64,000 bases of DNA from Azonexus sp. GTDB lineage: Bacteria; Pseudomonadota; Gammaproteobacteria; Burkholderiales; Rhodocyclaceae. The notes beneath the pieces were generated by a model. That model saw only the letters and a program-made list of their open reading frames with translations, had not been told where the DNA came from and did not search any database. The stretch lies in contig NZ_JAKLLH010000017.1 in NCBI RefSeq assembly GCF_023150235.1, forward strand, positions 1 through 64,000, in the 5' to 3' direction. This document shows positions 50,839 through 61,419 of the stretch, in pieces; position 1 is the first letter of the stretch, and every line of letters starts with the position of its first letter. A program made the translations under genes and the position numbers.

Positions 50839-52326
50839 TCAGTGGTGGTAGGCGCTTTCGCCATGCGAGGTCAGGTCGAGACCTTCGCGCTCCTCGTCCT
50901 CGGCAACGCGCAGGCCGATAACCGCGTCAACCAGCTTGTAGGCGATGAAGGAAACCACGCCGGACCAGATCACGACGGTACCGACGCCCCACAGCTGGGC
51001 AATGACCTGCGCCGTCATGTCGTAGTCGCCGACCTTGTTGGCCACGTAGTCATAGACACCGGTGCCGCCGAGGGCCGGATCGGCGAAGACGCCGGTCAGG
51101 ATCGCGCCGAGGATGCCGCCGACGCCATGCACGCCGAAGACGTCGAGCGAGTCGTCGATGCCGAGCAGGCGCTTGAGACCATGCACACCCCACAGGCAGA
51201 CCACGCCACCGAGCAGGCCGATCACGATCGCCCCCATCACGCCGACGAAGCCGGCAGCCGGGGTAATGGCGACCAAGCCGGCAACGGCACCGGAAGCCAC
51301 GCCCAACATCGAGGGCTTGCCCTTGAGGATCCATTCGGCAAACATCCAGGACAACGCGGCGCAAGCCGTCGCCAGCCAGGTATTGACCATTGCCAGGGCG
51401 GCTGCGCCGGAGGCTTCGAGCGCGGAACCGGCGTTGAAACCGAACCAGCCGAACCAGAGCAGGGAAGCACCGATCATGGTGAAGGTCAGCGAGTGCGGCG
51501 CCATCGAGACGTTGCCCAGACCGGTACGACGACCGACCAGCGCCGCGCCGATCAGACCGGCAATGGCGGCGTTGATGTGGACGACGGTGCCGCCGGCAAA
51601 GTCAAGCGCACCCTTCTGGAACAGGAAACCGGCCGTCTTGCCGGCAGCTTCGGCAGCCGCGGCATCGGTGTAGGCATCGGGGCCGGCCCAGTACCAGACC
51701 ATGTGCGCCATCGGGATGTAGGACAGCGTAAACCAGATCACCATGAAGACCAGGATCGCGGAGAACTTGGCGCGCTCGGCGAAGGCGCCGACGATCAGGC
51801 CGCAGGTAATCGCCGCGAAGGCGCCCTGGAAGATCACGAAGGCCAGCTCGGAGATGACCACGCCCTTGGAGAAGGTCGCGCCCACCGATTCCGGGGTGAT
51901 GCCCTTGAGGAACATCTTGTCGAGCGTGCCGAAGAAGGCACTGCCTTCGGTGAAGGCGGCCGAGTAGCCATAGACGACCCAGAGCACGGTGATCAGCGAG
52001 AACACGGTGAACACCTGCATCAGCACCGACAGCATGTTCTTGGAGCGGACCAGACCGCCGTAGAACAGGGCCAGGCCAGGGATCGACATCAGGATCACCA
52101 GCGCGGCGCTGATCATCACCCAGGCGTTGTCGGCCTTGTTGGCAACCAGCGCCGGCGCCGCTGCATCGGCGGCTGCCGGGGCCACGGCGGGAGCGGCGGC
52201 AGCCGCTGCGGGAGTTGCGACAACGGCCACGGCGGTCGCTACCGGAGCCGCCTTCTCTTCCGCCCAGGCCGGCGCACCGAAGGCCACGGCGCCGAGCAGG
52301 GCAAGCAGGGCAAATGCGCGTTTCAT
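50839..52326 (-). CDS. amtB: Ammonium transporter
   Basis: 495 residues from MKRAFALLALLGAVAFG with GAGGAG before it. Signal peptide, an Ala/Pro-rich linker, then 11 membrane segments with family motifs ALFYGGLVRSKN, DFAGGTVVHINAAIAGL and GVHGVGGILGAILTG. Imports ammonium and is blocked by GlnK, encoded immediately upstream. Confidence 0.95.
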   Translation of the reverse strand: MKRAFALLALLGAVAFGAPAWAEEKAAPVATAVAVVATPAAAAAAPAVAPAAADAAAPALVANKADNAWVMISAALVILMSIPGLALFYGGLVRSKNMLSVLMQVFTVFSLITVLWVVYGYSAAFTEGSAFFGTLDKMFLKGITPESVGATFSKGVVISELAFVIFQGAFAAITCGLIVGAFAERAKFSAILVFMVIWFTLSYIPMAHMVWYWAGPDAYTDAAAAEAAGKTAGFLFQKGALDFAGGTVVHINAAIAGLIGAALVGRRTGLGNVSMAPHSLTFTMIGASLLWFGWFGFNAGSALEASGAAALAMVNTWLATACAALSWMFAEWILKGKPSMLGVASGAVAGLVAITPAAGFVGVMGAIVIGLLGGVVCLWGVHGLKRLLGIDDSLDVFGVHGVGGILGAILTGVFADPALGGTGVYDYVANKVGDYDMTAQVIAQLWGVGTVVIWSGVVSFIAYKLVDAVIGLRVAEDEEREGLDLTSHGESAYHH

Positions 52327-52336
52327 GATCTGCTCC

Positions 52337-53553
<1,217 letters not shown>

Positions 53554-53595
53554 GGACCTCTCCTAACGATTTGAAAGTTTTGTGCAAGGCTGTCT

Positions 53596-53611
53596 AGCAC
53601 AAGGCATGCCA
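53596..53611 (-). promoter_or_regulatory. Sigma-54 promoter of the porin-glnK-amtB operon
   Basis: Minus strand TGGCATGCCTTGTGCT: GG and GC in the -24/-12 positions with exact spacing (consensus TGGCAC-N5-TTGCW). About 43 bases before the porin start. Confidence 0.7.
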
Positions 53612-53674
53612 GGGCTGGGAAGAGAGGGAAAAGGGCTATTTGGCAGGCCGGGCACGCCTTGAGGGCCGGGAGAC

Positions 53675-53689
53675 GCACCGGTTTGGTGC
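53675..53689. promoter_or_regulatory. NtrC-binding site
   Basis: GCACC-N5-GGTGC, a perfect core of the NtrC (GlnG) site, about 70 bases upstream of the sigma-54 promoter. Activates the operon in nitrogen limitation. Confidence 0.65.
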
Positions 53690-53771
53690 CTGGCTTTGCC
53701 TGGTCGCACCAGTGCCGAGCAAGCAGGCGGCATGAATGCCTGTGCTAAACTGCCCGGCCACGGAGGAAATC

Positions 53772-54014
53772 ATGCTCGATCCCAAAATTCTCGAAGACTT
53801 TGGCGCCAAAATGAGCGCCCTGCTTGCCAACAGCCCGGCCGCCGACCTGGAAAAAAATGCCAAGGCCTTGATGAGCGGCCTCCTGGGCAAGCTTGACCTC
53901 GTCACTCGCGAGGAATTCGATGTGCAGGCGCAGGTTCTGGCGCGCACCCGCGAAAAACTGAAGCTGCTGGAAGCCCGGGTCGAGGCGCTGGAAAAGAGCC
54001 GCAACGGCGCCTGA
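53772..54014 (+). CDS. ubiK: Ubiquinone biosynthesis accessory factor UbiK (BMFP family)
   Basis: 80 residues; N-terminal MLDPKILEDFGAKMSALL and a C-terminal coiled coil (ARTREKLKLLEARVEALEKS). GGAGG lies five bases before the ATG. Small trimeric membrane-associated protein that aids ubiquinone synthesis with UbiJ. Confidence 0.9.
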   Translation: MLDPKILEDFGAKMSALLANSPAADLEKNAKALMSGLLGKLDLVTREEFDVQAQVLARTREKLKLLEARVEALEKSRNGA

Positions 54015-54054
54015 TTCTCCTGCCCGACCTTCCTTTTTCCCGATTTCATCGTTC

Positions 54055-55572
54055 ATGGCTCTCGCCATCGCGCACAGCCGCGGGCTCGACGGCCTGAACG
54101 CGCCGCCGGTGCGGGTCGAGGTGCACCTCGCCAGCGGCCTGCCCGCTTTTGCCCTGGTCGGCCTGCCCGATACCGAAGTCAAGGAAGCCCGCGACCGGGT
54201 GCGGGCCGCCATCGTCAATTCCGGCTTCGAATTTCCCCAGAAGCGCATCACCGCCAATCTGGCACCGGCCGACCTGCCCAAGGAGTCCGGTCGCTTCGAT
54301 CTGCCGATTGCACTCGGCATTCTCGCTGCCAGCGGCCAGATCCCGACCAAGGCGCTGGCCGACTACGAGTTTGCCGGTGAACTTTCGCTTTCCGGCGAAT
54401 TGCGCCCGGTACGCGGGGCGCTGGCCATGGCGCTGCAAGCCGGCGACTCGGGCAAGACCTTCGTCCTGCCGGCGGCCAGCGCCGGCGAAGCCATGCTGAC
54501 CCGTACCGCGCAGGTTCTCGCCGCCGACAGCCTGCTGGCGGTCTGCGCCCATCTGTGCGCCCGCGATCCGTTGGCACCGCCGCCGATGCCGGTATTCACG
54601 GTCGACGGCGAAAATGCCGCATTTTCACCGCCCTGGCCCGATCTGGCCGATGTACGCGCACAGTCGCAGGCTCGACGGGCGCTGGAAATCGCCGCCGCCG
54701 GCCAGCATTCGCTGCTACTTGCCGGTCCACCGGGCTCTGGCAAATCGATGCTCGCCGCTCGCCTGCCCGGCCTGCTGCCGCCGCTCGATCTCGCGGCTGC
54801 CCGCGAATCGGCCGCCGTGCTCTCGCTGACCGGACAGTTCCGCCCGGAGCATTTCGGTCTGCGCCCCTACCGTCAGCCACACCATACGGCGTCGGCCGTG
54901 GCGCTGGTCGGTGGCGGCAACCCACCCCGCCCCGGCGAAATCAGCCTCGCGCACCAAGGAATCCTGTTTCTCGACGAATTGCCGGAATTCGACCGCAAAG
55001 TGCTGGAAAGCCTGCGCGAACCGCTGGAAACCGGTCGCGTGCATATCGCCCGGGCTGCCCGTCACGCCGAATACCCCGCCCGCTTCCAACTGGTGGCGGC
55101 GATGAATCCCTGTCCCTGCGGTTACCACGGGGACTCCAGCCGCCACTGCCGCTGCACGCCGGATCAGATTGCCCGTTACCGCGCCCGCCTCTCCGGCCCC
55201 TTTCTCGACCGTATCGACCTCTTGCTCGAGGTACCCGCCCTGAGCGCCGACGAACTGGCCAGCCGTTCTCCGGGCGAGAGTTCGGCAGCGGTACGTCCGC
55301 GCGTGGCTGCCGCCCTGGCGCGGCAGTTCGAGCGCCAGGGCAAGCCGAACGCGCTGCTTGCCGGGCAGGAGGTCGATACCCACTGCGCCCCGGATGCCGC
55401 CGGCCTGGCATTGCTGCAGAAAGCCGCGCTCCGCCTGGGCCTCTCGGCACGCGCCTGGCACCGCCTGTTGCGCGTGGCGCGAACCATCGCCGACCTCACC
55501 GCCAGCACCGGCGTGGCCGCGCCCCATGTTGCCGAAGCCATCCAGCTCCGCCGCCTGCCGCATGCCGGATAG
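54055..55572 (+). CDS. comM: ComM/YifB Mg-chelatase-like helicase
   Basis: 505 residues: N-terminal Lon-protease-like ChlI domain (HLASGLPAFALVGLPDTEVKEA region), AAA+ core with Walker A AGPPGSGKSML (about residue 222), Walker B GILFLDELPEF, and the zinc-like NPCPCGYHGD. A hexameric branch-migration helicase for natural transformation. Residues about 181-193 (FTVDGENAAFS) are encoded by a GGTCGAC hairpin element inserted between the two domains. Confidence 0.94.
   Translation: MALAIAHSRGLDGLNAPPVRVEVHLASGLPAFALVGLPDTEVKEARDRVRAAIVNSGFEFPQKRITANLAPADLPKESGRFDLPIALGILAASGQIPTKALADYEFAGELSLSGELRPVRGALAMALQAGDSGKTFVLPAASAGEAMLTRTAQVLAADSLLAVCAHLCARDPLAPPPMPVFTVDGENAAFSPPWPDLADVRAQSQARRALEIAAAGQHSLLLAGPPGSGKSMLAARLPGLLPPLDLAAARESAAVLSLTGQFRPEHFGLRPYRQPHHTASAVALVGGGNPPRPGEISLAHQGILFLDELPEFDRKVLESLREPLETGRVHIARAARHAEYPARFQLVAAMNPCPCGYHGDSSRHCRCTPDQIARYRARLSGPFLDRIDLLLEVPALSADELASRSPGESSAAVRPRVAAALARQFERQGKPNALLAGQEVDTHCAPDAAGLALLQKAALRLGLSARAWHRLLRVARTIADLTASTGVAAPHVAEAIQLRRLPHAG
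54597..54630 (+). repeat. GGTCGAC hairpin element inside comM
   Basis: CACGGTCGAC-GGC then GAAAATG-CCG-CATTTTC: half of the palindrome plus a perfect 7-bp A/T hairpin, in frame. Very similar to the intergenic copy after metF. It lies at the domain boundary, where an insertion would be tolerated. Confidence 0.6.
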
Positions 55573-56761
55573 CCCGAGCCCTCGTCCTCCGCGAGGCATT
55601 GCGGCGCTGCTGGCGGCCCTGGCCGCGCTCGGGCCGTTTTCCATTGACGCCTATCTACCCTCGTTCGCCGATATCGGCCACAGCCTCGGGGCCAGCCGCC
55701 TGCAGGTACAGCAAACCCTCTCCGCCTATCTCTTCGCCTTTGCCGCGATGACGCTATGGCACGGCGCCCTGGCCGACCGCTTCGGCCGGCGGCGGGTGAT
55801 TCTCGCCGCCCTCCTGCTGTTCGCGCTTGCTTCGCTGGGTTGCCTGCTGGCCACCGATATCGCCCAGCTCTGGTTCTGGCGTGCCCTGCAGGGCGTTACC
55901 GCCGGTGCCGGCATCGTCGTCAGCCGGGCCATCGTTCGCGATCTGTTCGCCGGGGTCGAGGCACAGAAACTCATGTCGCGCATCACCATGATCTTTGCCC
56001 TCGCCCCGGTGCTTGCCCCGCTGATCGGCGGCTGGTTGCAGGTCAGCCTGGGCTGGCGCGCGGTTTTTGCCTTTCTCGTACTGTCGACCGTGATTCTCTG
56101 GCTGGCCTGCCTGCGCCTCCTGCCGGAAACCCTGGCACCGGAAAACCGTCAGCCTCTCGATCCCGGCTACCTGCTCGCCACCTATCGCAAGGTGCTGACT
56201 TCTCCCGCCTTCCTGGCCGCCTGCGCCGCCCTGTCGCTCAACTTCGCCGGTTTTTTCATCTACGTGCTATCGGCGCCGATGTTCGTGATGCAGCATCTCG
56301 GATTACCGGAAACCGCCTTTTTCTGGCTCTTCGTCCCGGCCATGAGCGGCCTGGTCTGCGGTTCGGCCCTCTCCGGGAAAATGGCCGGCCGCCACGGTAC
56401 GGAGCGCATCCTGTGGCTCGGTTATGCCCTGATGGGCATCGCTGCCACGGTCAACCTGCTCTACAGCCATTTTTTGCCGCCGGCACTGCCGTGGAGCGTC
56501 GCACCGCTGTTCATCTACACCACCGGCATGTCGCTCGCCATGCCCAGCCTGACGCTCATGGCGCTCGATCTCTTTCCCGCCCAGCGCGGACTGGCGGCAT
56601 CCTGCCAGACCTTCGTCCAATCGCTCACCAACGGCATCAGCGCCGCCCTGGTCGCGCCCGCGCTCTGGTCTTCCACGCCGCTCCTGAGCCGGGGCATGGC
56701 CGGCCTGCTGCTTCTCGGCATGCTCGCCACCGCCTTTCTCCTCCGCCGCCGGCCGGGATGA
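55562..56761 (+). CDS. Bcr/CflA-family MFS drug exporter
   Basis: 399 residues, about 12 membrane segments, with GPFSIDAYLPSF, the MFS motif A (GALADRFGRRRVIL) and VSRAIVRDLF of the DHA1/Bcr-CflA family. Its ATG overlaps the comM stop by 11 bases. Substrate unknown. Confidence 0.9.
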   Translation: MPDSPSPRPPRGIAALLAALAALGPFSIDAYLPSFADIGHSLGASRLQVQQTLSAYLFAFAAMTLWHGALADRFGRRRVILAALLLFALASLGCLLATDIAQLWFWRALQGVTAGAGIVVSRAIVRDLFAGVEAQKLMSRITMIFALAPVLAPLIGGWLQVSLGWRAVFAFLVLSTVILWLACLRLLPETLAPENRQPLDPGYLLATYRKVLTSPAFLAACAALSLNFAGFFIYVLSAPMFVMQHLGLPETAFFWLFVPAMSGLVCGSALSGKMAGRHGTERILWLGYALMGIAATVNLLYSHFLPPALPWSVAPLFIYTTGMSLAMPSLTLMALDLFPAQRGLAASCQTFVQSLTNGISAALVAPALWSSTPLLSRGMAGLLLLGMLATAFLLRRRPG

Positions 56762-56779
56762 ACGGCAAGCCCGTTCCGG

Positions 56780-56851
56780 CCACCCTCGCCACCCTCGCCA
56801 CCCTCGCCACCCTCGCCACCCTCGCCACCCTCGCCACCTCCGCCACCTCCG
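56780..56851 (+). repeat. 9-bp minisatellite
   Basis: Six exact tandem CCACCCTCG units (56780-56833) and two variant CCACCTCCG units (56834-56851), between the MFS gene and the lipoprotein gene. In one frame it encodes repeated Ala-Thr-Leu; that frame starts in an ATG overlapping the MFS stop but runs into the next gene out of frame. Confidence 0.9.
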
Positions 56852-56881
56852 CCATCGCCTCCCCGCCTCCCCGCCTCGATC

Positions 56882-57376
56882 ATGAAACTGCCCGCCTGGA
56901 TCAACACCGCCGTCGCCGCGCTGGCCGGCGCGGTCCTCCCCGCCTGCGACGGCCTCAATCTGCAGGAAATCCGCCCCGGCATCACCACCCAGGCCGAAGT
57001 TCGCGCCCGCATGGGCGAACCCGGGCGCATCCACTGGAACGACGACGGTAGTGCGGTCTGGGAATACAACCGCCAGCCCAACGGCGTGCATTGCCACATG
57101 ATCACCTTCAATCATGACCGCATCGTCGCCGGCGTCGAACAGGTGCTCAACGAAAGAAACTACGCCCGCATCCGCGAGGGCATGAGCAAGGACGACGTCG
57201 CCCGCCTGCTCGGCGCCCCCGGCAGCCAGCGTGTTTTTGCCAACCTGGGAGAAGAAATCTGGGAGTGGCACGTCGAAGGTATCCCGCCCATCGACGAAAC
57301 TTATTTCGTGGTGCACTTCTCGCTCGACGAGGCCAGCGTCAAGAAGGCTGCAAAACGGATCGAACGCCGGGGCTGA
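56882..57376 (+). CDS. BamE/SmpA-like lipoprotein
   Basis: 164 residues. A lipobox-like AVLPACDG ends the signal (Cys22). Two tandem SmpA/BamE-type units: IRPGITTQAEVRARMGEPGR and IREGMSKDDVARLLGAPGSQ, each followed by a WE-Y/W strand. Related to BamE of the outer-membrane assembly machinery but probably a paralogue. The minisatellite lies 30 bases upstream. Confidence 0.78.
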   Translation: MKLPAWINTAVAALAGAVLPACDGLNLQEIRPGITTQAEVRARMGEPGRIHWNDDGSAVWEYNRQPNGVHCHMITFNHDRIVAGVEQVLNERNYARIREGMSKDDVARLLGAPGSQRVFANLGEEIWEWHVEGIPPIDETYFVVHFSLDEASVKKAAKRIERRG

Positions 57377-57465
57377 TCCCGTCTTCCGCCAGCGGCAAAG
57401 CCTCTACAATGGCGGGCTTGCAGGCCGGACTGGCGGGACCTGCCCGGTAAAAGGAGCGTCGATCG

Positions 57466-58341
57466 ATGAATCGCACCCAGGGAGAAAAAACAAGGATGCA
57501 CGTCTGCCGCTGGCTGGGTGCCGCGCTCGGCCTGTTCGCATGCAACCCGGCCACCGCTTCCGGCAATCCGGCCTATTCCTTTGGCGTCCTCTCGCAACGA
57601 AGCGCGATTCTCAGCGCCCAGTACTGGAATCCCATCCTGCAATACGTCAAGGCCAGGACCGGTATCGAACTGGTGCTCAAGCTGGCGCGTACCGCCCCCG
57701 AATCCAACGAAGCCATCGAACGGGGCGAGTACGACTTTGTTTACTCCAACACCATTTTCCAGCCTCGATTCGCCACCGCCGGCTACCAGGTCATCCTTCG
57801 CCCTCGTAGCGAGGCCATCGCCGGGCAGATCGTCACCGTCGAGAATTCCCCCATCAAGACCCTGAAGGATCTGGCCGGACAGGAAGTCGGCTTTCCGTCG
57901 CTGGCGGCATTCGTCGGCTATGCCGTACCCATGGATGCCCTGCTCCGCGCCGGCATCCAGGTGATGCCGGTATTCGGCGGCAACCAGGAGGGCATCATGT
58001 CCCAGCTCAAGGCCGGCAAGGTGCTCGCGGCGGGCGTCAATAGCCAGGTCATGAAGGCCTTTGCCGGCCGCGAGCACCTGAAATACCGGGTGCTGTGGGA
58101 ATCGCCGCCTTATCACAACCTGCCGGTTGCCGTGCATCCACGGGTGCCGAAGCCGCTGGCGGAAGAGGTCAAAAAGGCCATCGACGGGATGGAACACGAC
58201 CCCGAGGGCCTGCGGGTGCTCGAAGCCACCGCCCAGGTCATCGGCCAAAAGCCGCCGCTCGGCTTCCAGTCTTCCCGGCCGGAGGATTACCGTGCCTATG
58301 TCGATTTCTACAAGAACACGCTGGTTACCGATTTCAAGTAG
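57466..58341 (+). CDS. PhnD-type periplasmic binding protein
   Basis: 291 residues with a signal peptide (HVCRWLGAALGLFACNPATA). PhnD/phosphate-phosphonate family features: FGVLSQRSA at the mature start, DLAGQEVGFPS and a C-terminal DYRAYVDFY. No ABC permease is adjacent; 12 bases after its stop comes a hybrid histidine kinase, so it is probably a sensory binding protein rather than a transporter part. Confidence 0.85.
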   Translation: MNRTQGEKTRMHVCRWLGAALGLFACNPATASGNPAYSFGVLSQRSAILSAQYWNPILQYVKARTGIELVLKLARTAPESNEAIERGEYDFVYSNTIFQPRFATAGYQVILRPRSEAIAGQIVTVENSPIKTLKDLAGQEVGFPSLAAFVGYAVPMDALLRAGIQVMPVFGGNQEGIMSQLKAGKVLAAGVNSQVMKAFAGREHLKYRVLWESPPYHNLPVAVHPRVPKPLAEEVKKAIDGMEHDPEGLRVLEATAQVIGQKPPLGFQSSRPEDYRAYVDFYKNTLVTDFK

Positions 58342-58353
58342 GAGCCATCGGCC

Positions 58354-61020
58354 ATGACTGTTGCGAAGGGTGTCTGGAGCCGGCTTTCCCTGGTGGCCCG
58401 GCTGTTGATCGTCAGCAGCCTGGCCCTGCTGGTGGCCGGTGGAGTGATTGCTTACGTGGCGGCGGTGCGCGAGGCGGAAGAGATTCGCGAGGATCTGCGC
58501 AGCGAACTGAAGAATGAGCTGGAAATCCTCCCCGGGACCGTGGCGGAGCCGCTTGCCGTCGGAGACTTTGCCACCCTGCAGCAGATTCTCGACCACCTCG
58601 TTTCACGCCCCCTGATCGCCGCCATCCGCTTTGAAGACAGCTCCGGCATCCGCCTCGAAAGTCGCGATACGATTCCTCTCTCCGGTGCTCCGGCATGGTT
58701 CGTTAGCGCCTGCGGTTTCGCCGATCTGGTCGGCAGCACTGAGGTGGCGCTTGGCGGCAAGACTTACGGGCGCCTGCAAGTCAGCGTTTCGTCGTCGCCG
58801 CTGGCCACCCGGGCCTGGACGCAGCTGCGGGCGCATCTATCGATCCTTTTCCTCGCCATCCTGGTTGATTTCATCGGCATCTGGCTGGTTCTGCGCTCGG
58901 GCCTGCAGCCCTTGCAGCTCCTGCGCCAGGGGGTGCGGCGCCTGAGCTCGGGACAACTCGATGCCAGGCTAGCGACCGACGGCAGCCCGGAATTCATCGA
59001 AGTACTCGGTGCCTTCAACCAAATGGCCGAGGCGCTGGCCAAGGCCGAGCGGGAACGCAAGGCGCAGGCCCTGGCCCTGCAGGAACAACACGAACGCCTG
59101 CAGTTCATTCTTGAGGGAACCAATGTCGGAACCTGGGAATGGAATGTGCAGACCGGCGAAGTCAAGTTCAATGAACGCTGGGCCGAAATCATCGGCTACA
59201 CCCTGGCGGAACTCGCCCCACTGACGATCGATACCTGGCTGGCACAGGCGCACCCGGACGATCTGGCACTTTCAAACGATTTGCTGACCCGGCATTTTTC
59301 CGGCGAACTGTCTTATTACAAGTGCGAGGCGCGGATGCGCCACAAGGACGGGCGCTGGATCTGGGTGCTCGACCGGGGCAAGGTGGCGCGCTGGACCGAA
59401 GACGGCAAGCCGCTGCTGATCTCGGGGACGCACCAGGACATCACGCGCCGCAAGGAAGCCGAGGAGCGTTATCGCAACAGCGAACAACTCCTGCGCTCGG
59501 CCATCGACACCATCGGCGAGGCTTTCGTCATCTTCGACGAAAACGACCGGCTACTTGCCTGCAACGAGCAATACAGGGCTTTTTATCAGGCCTCGCGACC
59601 GATCATCGAGATTGGCCGGAGTTTCGAGGAAATCATCCGCTACGGCGTGGCGCGCGGGCAATATCTGGATGCCGTCGGCCGGGAAGAAGCCTGGATCGCC
59701 GAAAGGCTGCGTCAGCACCGGCAGGGCAATACCGAACTGATACAGCAGCTCGACGGCGGCCGCTGGCTGAAAATCCGCGAGCGCTTGACGCCGTCGGGGC
59801 ATATCGTCGGCTTCCGGGTCGATATCACCTCGCTGGTCAAGGCCAAGGAAACCGCGGAAGCGGCGAATATTGCGAAGAGCCGTTTCCTGGCCACGATGAG
59901 CCATGAAATCAGAACGCCGATGAACGGCATCCTCGGCATGGCGCAGCTGCTGATGAGCGACGAGGTCACGGCCGGGGAACGTTTCGACTATGCGCGGACC
60001 ATCCTCGAGTCCGGCCAGACGCTGCTGACCCTGCTCAACGACATTCTCGATCTGTCCAAGGTCGAGGCCGGGCATCTGGAGCTGGAACGCCGACCATTCC
60101 GGGCGGCCCGCCTGATCGACGACATTCAAGCCCTGTTTCGCGAGAGTGCGCACCAGAAGGGGCTCACCCTGCGCGCCGAATGGCGTTCGCCCCGCACCAG
60201 CAGCTACCTCGGCGACCAGCACCGCCTGCGCCAGATGCTCTCGAACCTGCTCAGCAATGCCCTCAAATTCACCGCCGCCGGCGAGGTGGCGCTCGTGGCG
60301 TGCGAACTGGGGCGAATCGACGGGCAGGCCGAAATCGAATTCAGCGTCAGCGATACCGGGCCGGGAATTGCCGCCGATGCCATACCGCGTTTGTTCCGCC
60401 CCTTCAGCCAGCTCGACAGTTCATCGACGCGCGTCTTTGGCGGTACGGGCCTGGGCCTGTCCATCGTGCACCAGCTGGCCCGACTGATGGGAGGCGATGC
60501 CGGCGTTGAAAGCACACCCGGCGTCGGTTCGCGCTTCTGGATCCGCGTGCGGATAGAGGTGGCCGATGCCGCCGACTGCCCGGAGAGAGATGAGGCCGGG
60601 GAAGGGGAATCGCCGTCCATCACTCAAGCCATGCGTGGCCATGTGCTGGTGGTCGAAGACAACCCGGTCAACCGGAAAGTGATCGCCGCCCTGTTGCACA
60701 AGCTGACGCTGAGGGTCTCGCTGGCCGAGGATGGCGCACAGGCCTTGTCGGTGCTGGCCGGCGACCCATCGATCGATCTGGTCCTGATGGATCTGCACAT
60801 GCCGGTTCTCGACGGCCTTGCCGCAACCCGGCAACTGCGAACGCAGGAGGCGCGGGCCGGCAATGAGCACCGCATGCCGGTCATCGCCCTGACCGCGGCG
60901 GCTTTCGACGAGGATCGCCAGCATGCCGAAAGTGCCGGCATGGACGATTTTCTGACCAAGCCGGTCGCCCTGGCGCAGTTGCGGCAAAAACTGGCGAAAT
61001 GGCTGGCGCTCGGCGAGTAG
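58354..61020 (+). CDS. Hybrid sensor histidine kinase
   Basis: 888 residues: membrane segments near residues 12-32 and 155-175 flanking a periplasmic domain, HAMP (LRQGVRRLSSGQLDARL), two PAS/PAC domains (about 245-370 and 375-490), HisKA with the phospho-His in FLATMSHEIRTPMNG (about 515), HATPase (NALKFT, DTGPGI, GTGLGLS) and a C-terminal receiver with VLMDLHMPVLDG (Asp about 810). Its input is likely the binding protein encoded just upstream. No partner response regulator is in view. Confidence 0.92.
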   Translation: MTVAKGVWSRLSLVARLLIVSSLALLVAGGVIAYVAAVREAEEIREDLRSELKNELEILPGTVAEPLAVGDFATLQQILDHLVSRPLIAAIRFEDSSGIRLESRDTIPLSGAPAWFVSACGFADLVGSTEVALGGKTYGRLQVSVSSSPLATRAWTQLRAHLSILFLAILVDFIGIWLVLRSGLQPLQLLRQGVRRLSSGQLDARLATDGSPEFIEVLGAFNQMAEALAKAERERKAQALALQEQHERLQFILEGTNVGTWEWNVQTGEVKFNERWAEIIGYTLAELAPLTIDTWLAQAHPDDLALSNDLLTRHFSGELSYYKCEARMRHKDGRWIWVLDRGKVARWTEDGKPLLISGTHQDITRRKEAEERYRNSEQLLRSAIDTIGEAFVIFDENDRLLACNEQYRAFYQASRPIIEIGRSFEEIIRYGVARGQYLDAVGREEAWIAERLRQHRQGNTELIQQLDGGRWLKIRERLTPSGHIVGFRVDITSLVKAKETAEAANIAKSRFLATMSHEIRTPMNGILGMAQLLMSDEVTAGERFDYARTILESGQTLLTLLNDILDLSKVEAGHLELERRPFRAARLIDDIQALFRESAHQKGLTLRAEWRSPRTSSYLGDQHRLRQMLSNLLSNALKFTAAGEVALVACELGRIDGQAEIEFSVSDTGPGIAADAIPRLFRPFSQLDSSSTRVFGGTGLGLSIVHQLARLMGGDAGVESTPGVGSRFWIRVRIEVADAADCPERDEAGEGESPSITQAMRGHVLVVEDNPVNRKVIAALLHKLTLRVSLAEDGAQALSVLAGDPSIDLVLMDLHMPVLDGLAATRQLRTQEARAGNEHRMPVIALTAAAFDEDRQHAESAGMDDFLTKPVALAQLRQKLAKWLALGE

Positions 61021-61090
61021 GCCGGGCCTTTCCCACCTCGCCCGTCAGCAACCGATCGGCGTCATCCGCGTTAAAACTGCTTTTCCTGGT

Positions 61091-61273
61091 TCAATCCTCG
61101 ATCATCGAGATTTCGACGGCACTGGCCGGGATCTGGTAATCGGCAGCCAGTTGGGACTTGGCCAGTTCGATCAGCGAACTCATGTCCATCGAAGGAAAGC
61201 GGCGAGCGCCGGAAAAATTCTGCGGCAGGCCGGCGCGGTCGCGGGTGATGCGGTAATGCACTTTGACGTTCAT
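61091..61273 (-). CDS. Small hypothetical protein
   Basis: 60 residues starting MNVKVHYRITRDRAGLPQNF, with GAGG nine bases before the ATG. No motif recognised. Slightly acidic end (VEISMIED). It may be the last gene of the selB unit, but a 146-base gap separates it. Confidence 0.5.
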   Translation of the reverse strand: MNVKVHYRITRDRAGLPQNFSGARRFPSMDMSSLIELAKSQLAADYQIPASAVEISMIED

Positions 61274-61419
61274 CGTGAGAAACCTCGGGTATTGGCGAAT
61301 TCAGGCGCGCAGTCTAGCCTTGCCATGGCGCTTGCCAATACGGGTTTTCCACAATCAAGCCCTTGTTTTATGGTGTTTTTCCAGCCCGGAAAACTGCCAT
61401 TCCGCAGCCGGCGGCAGGC

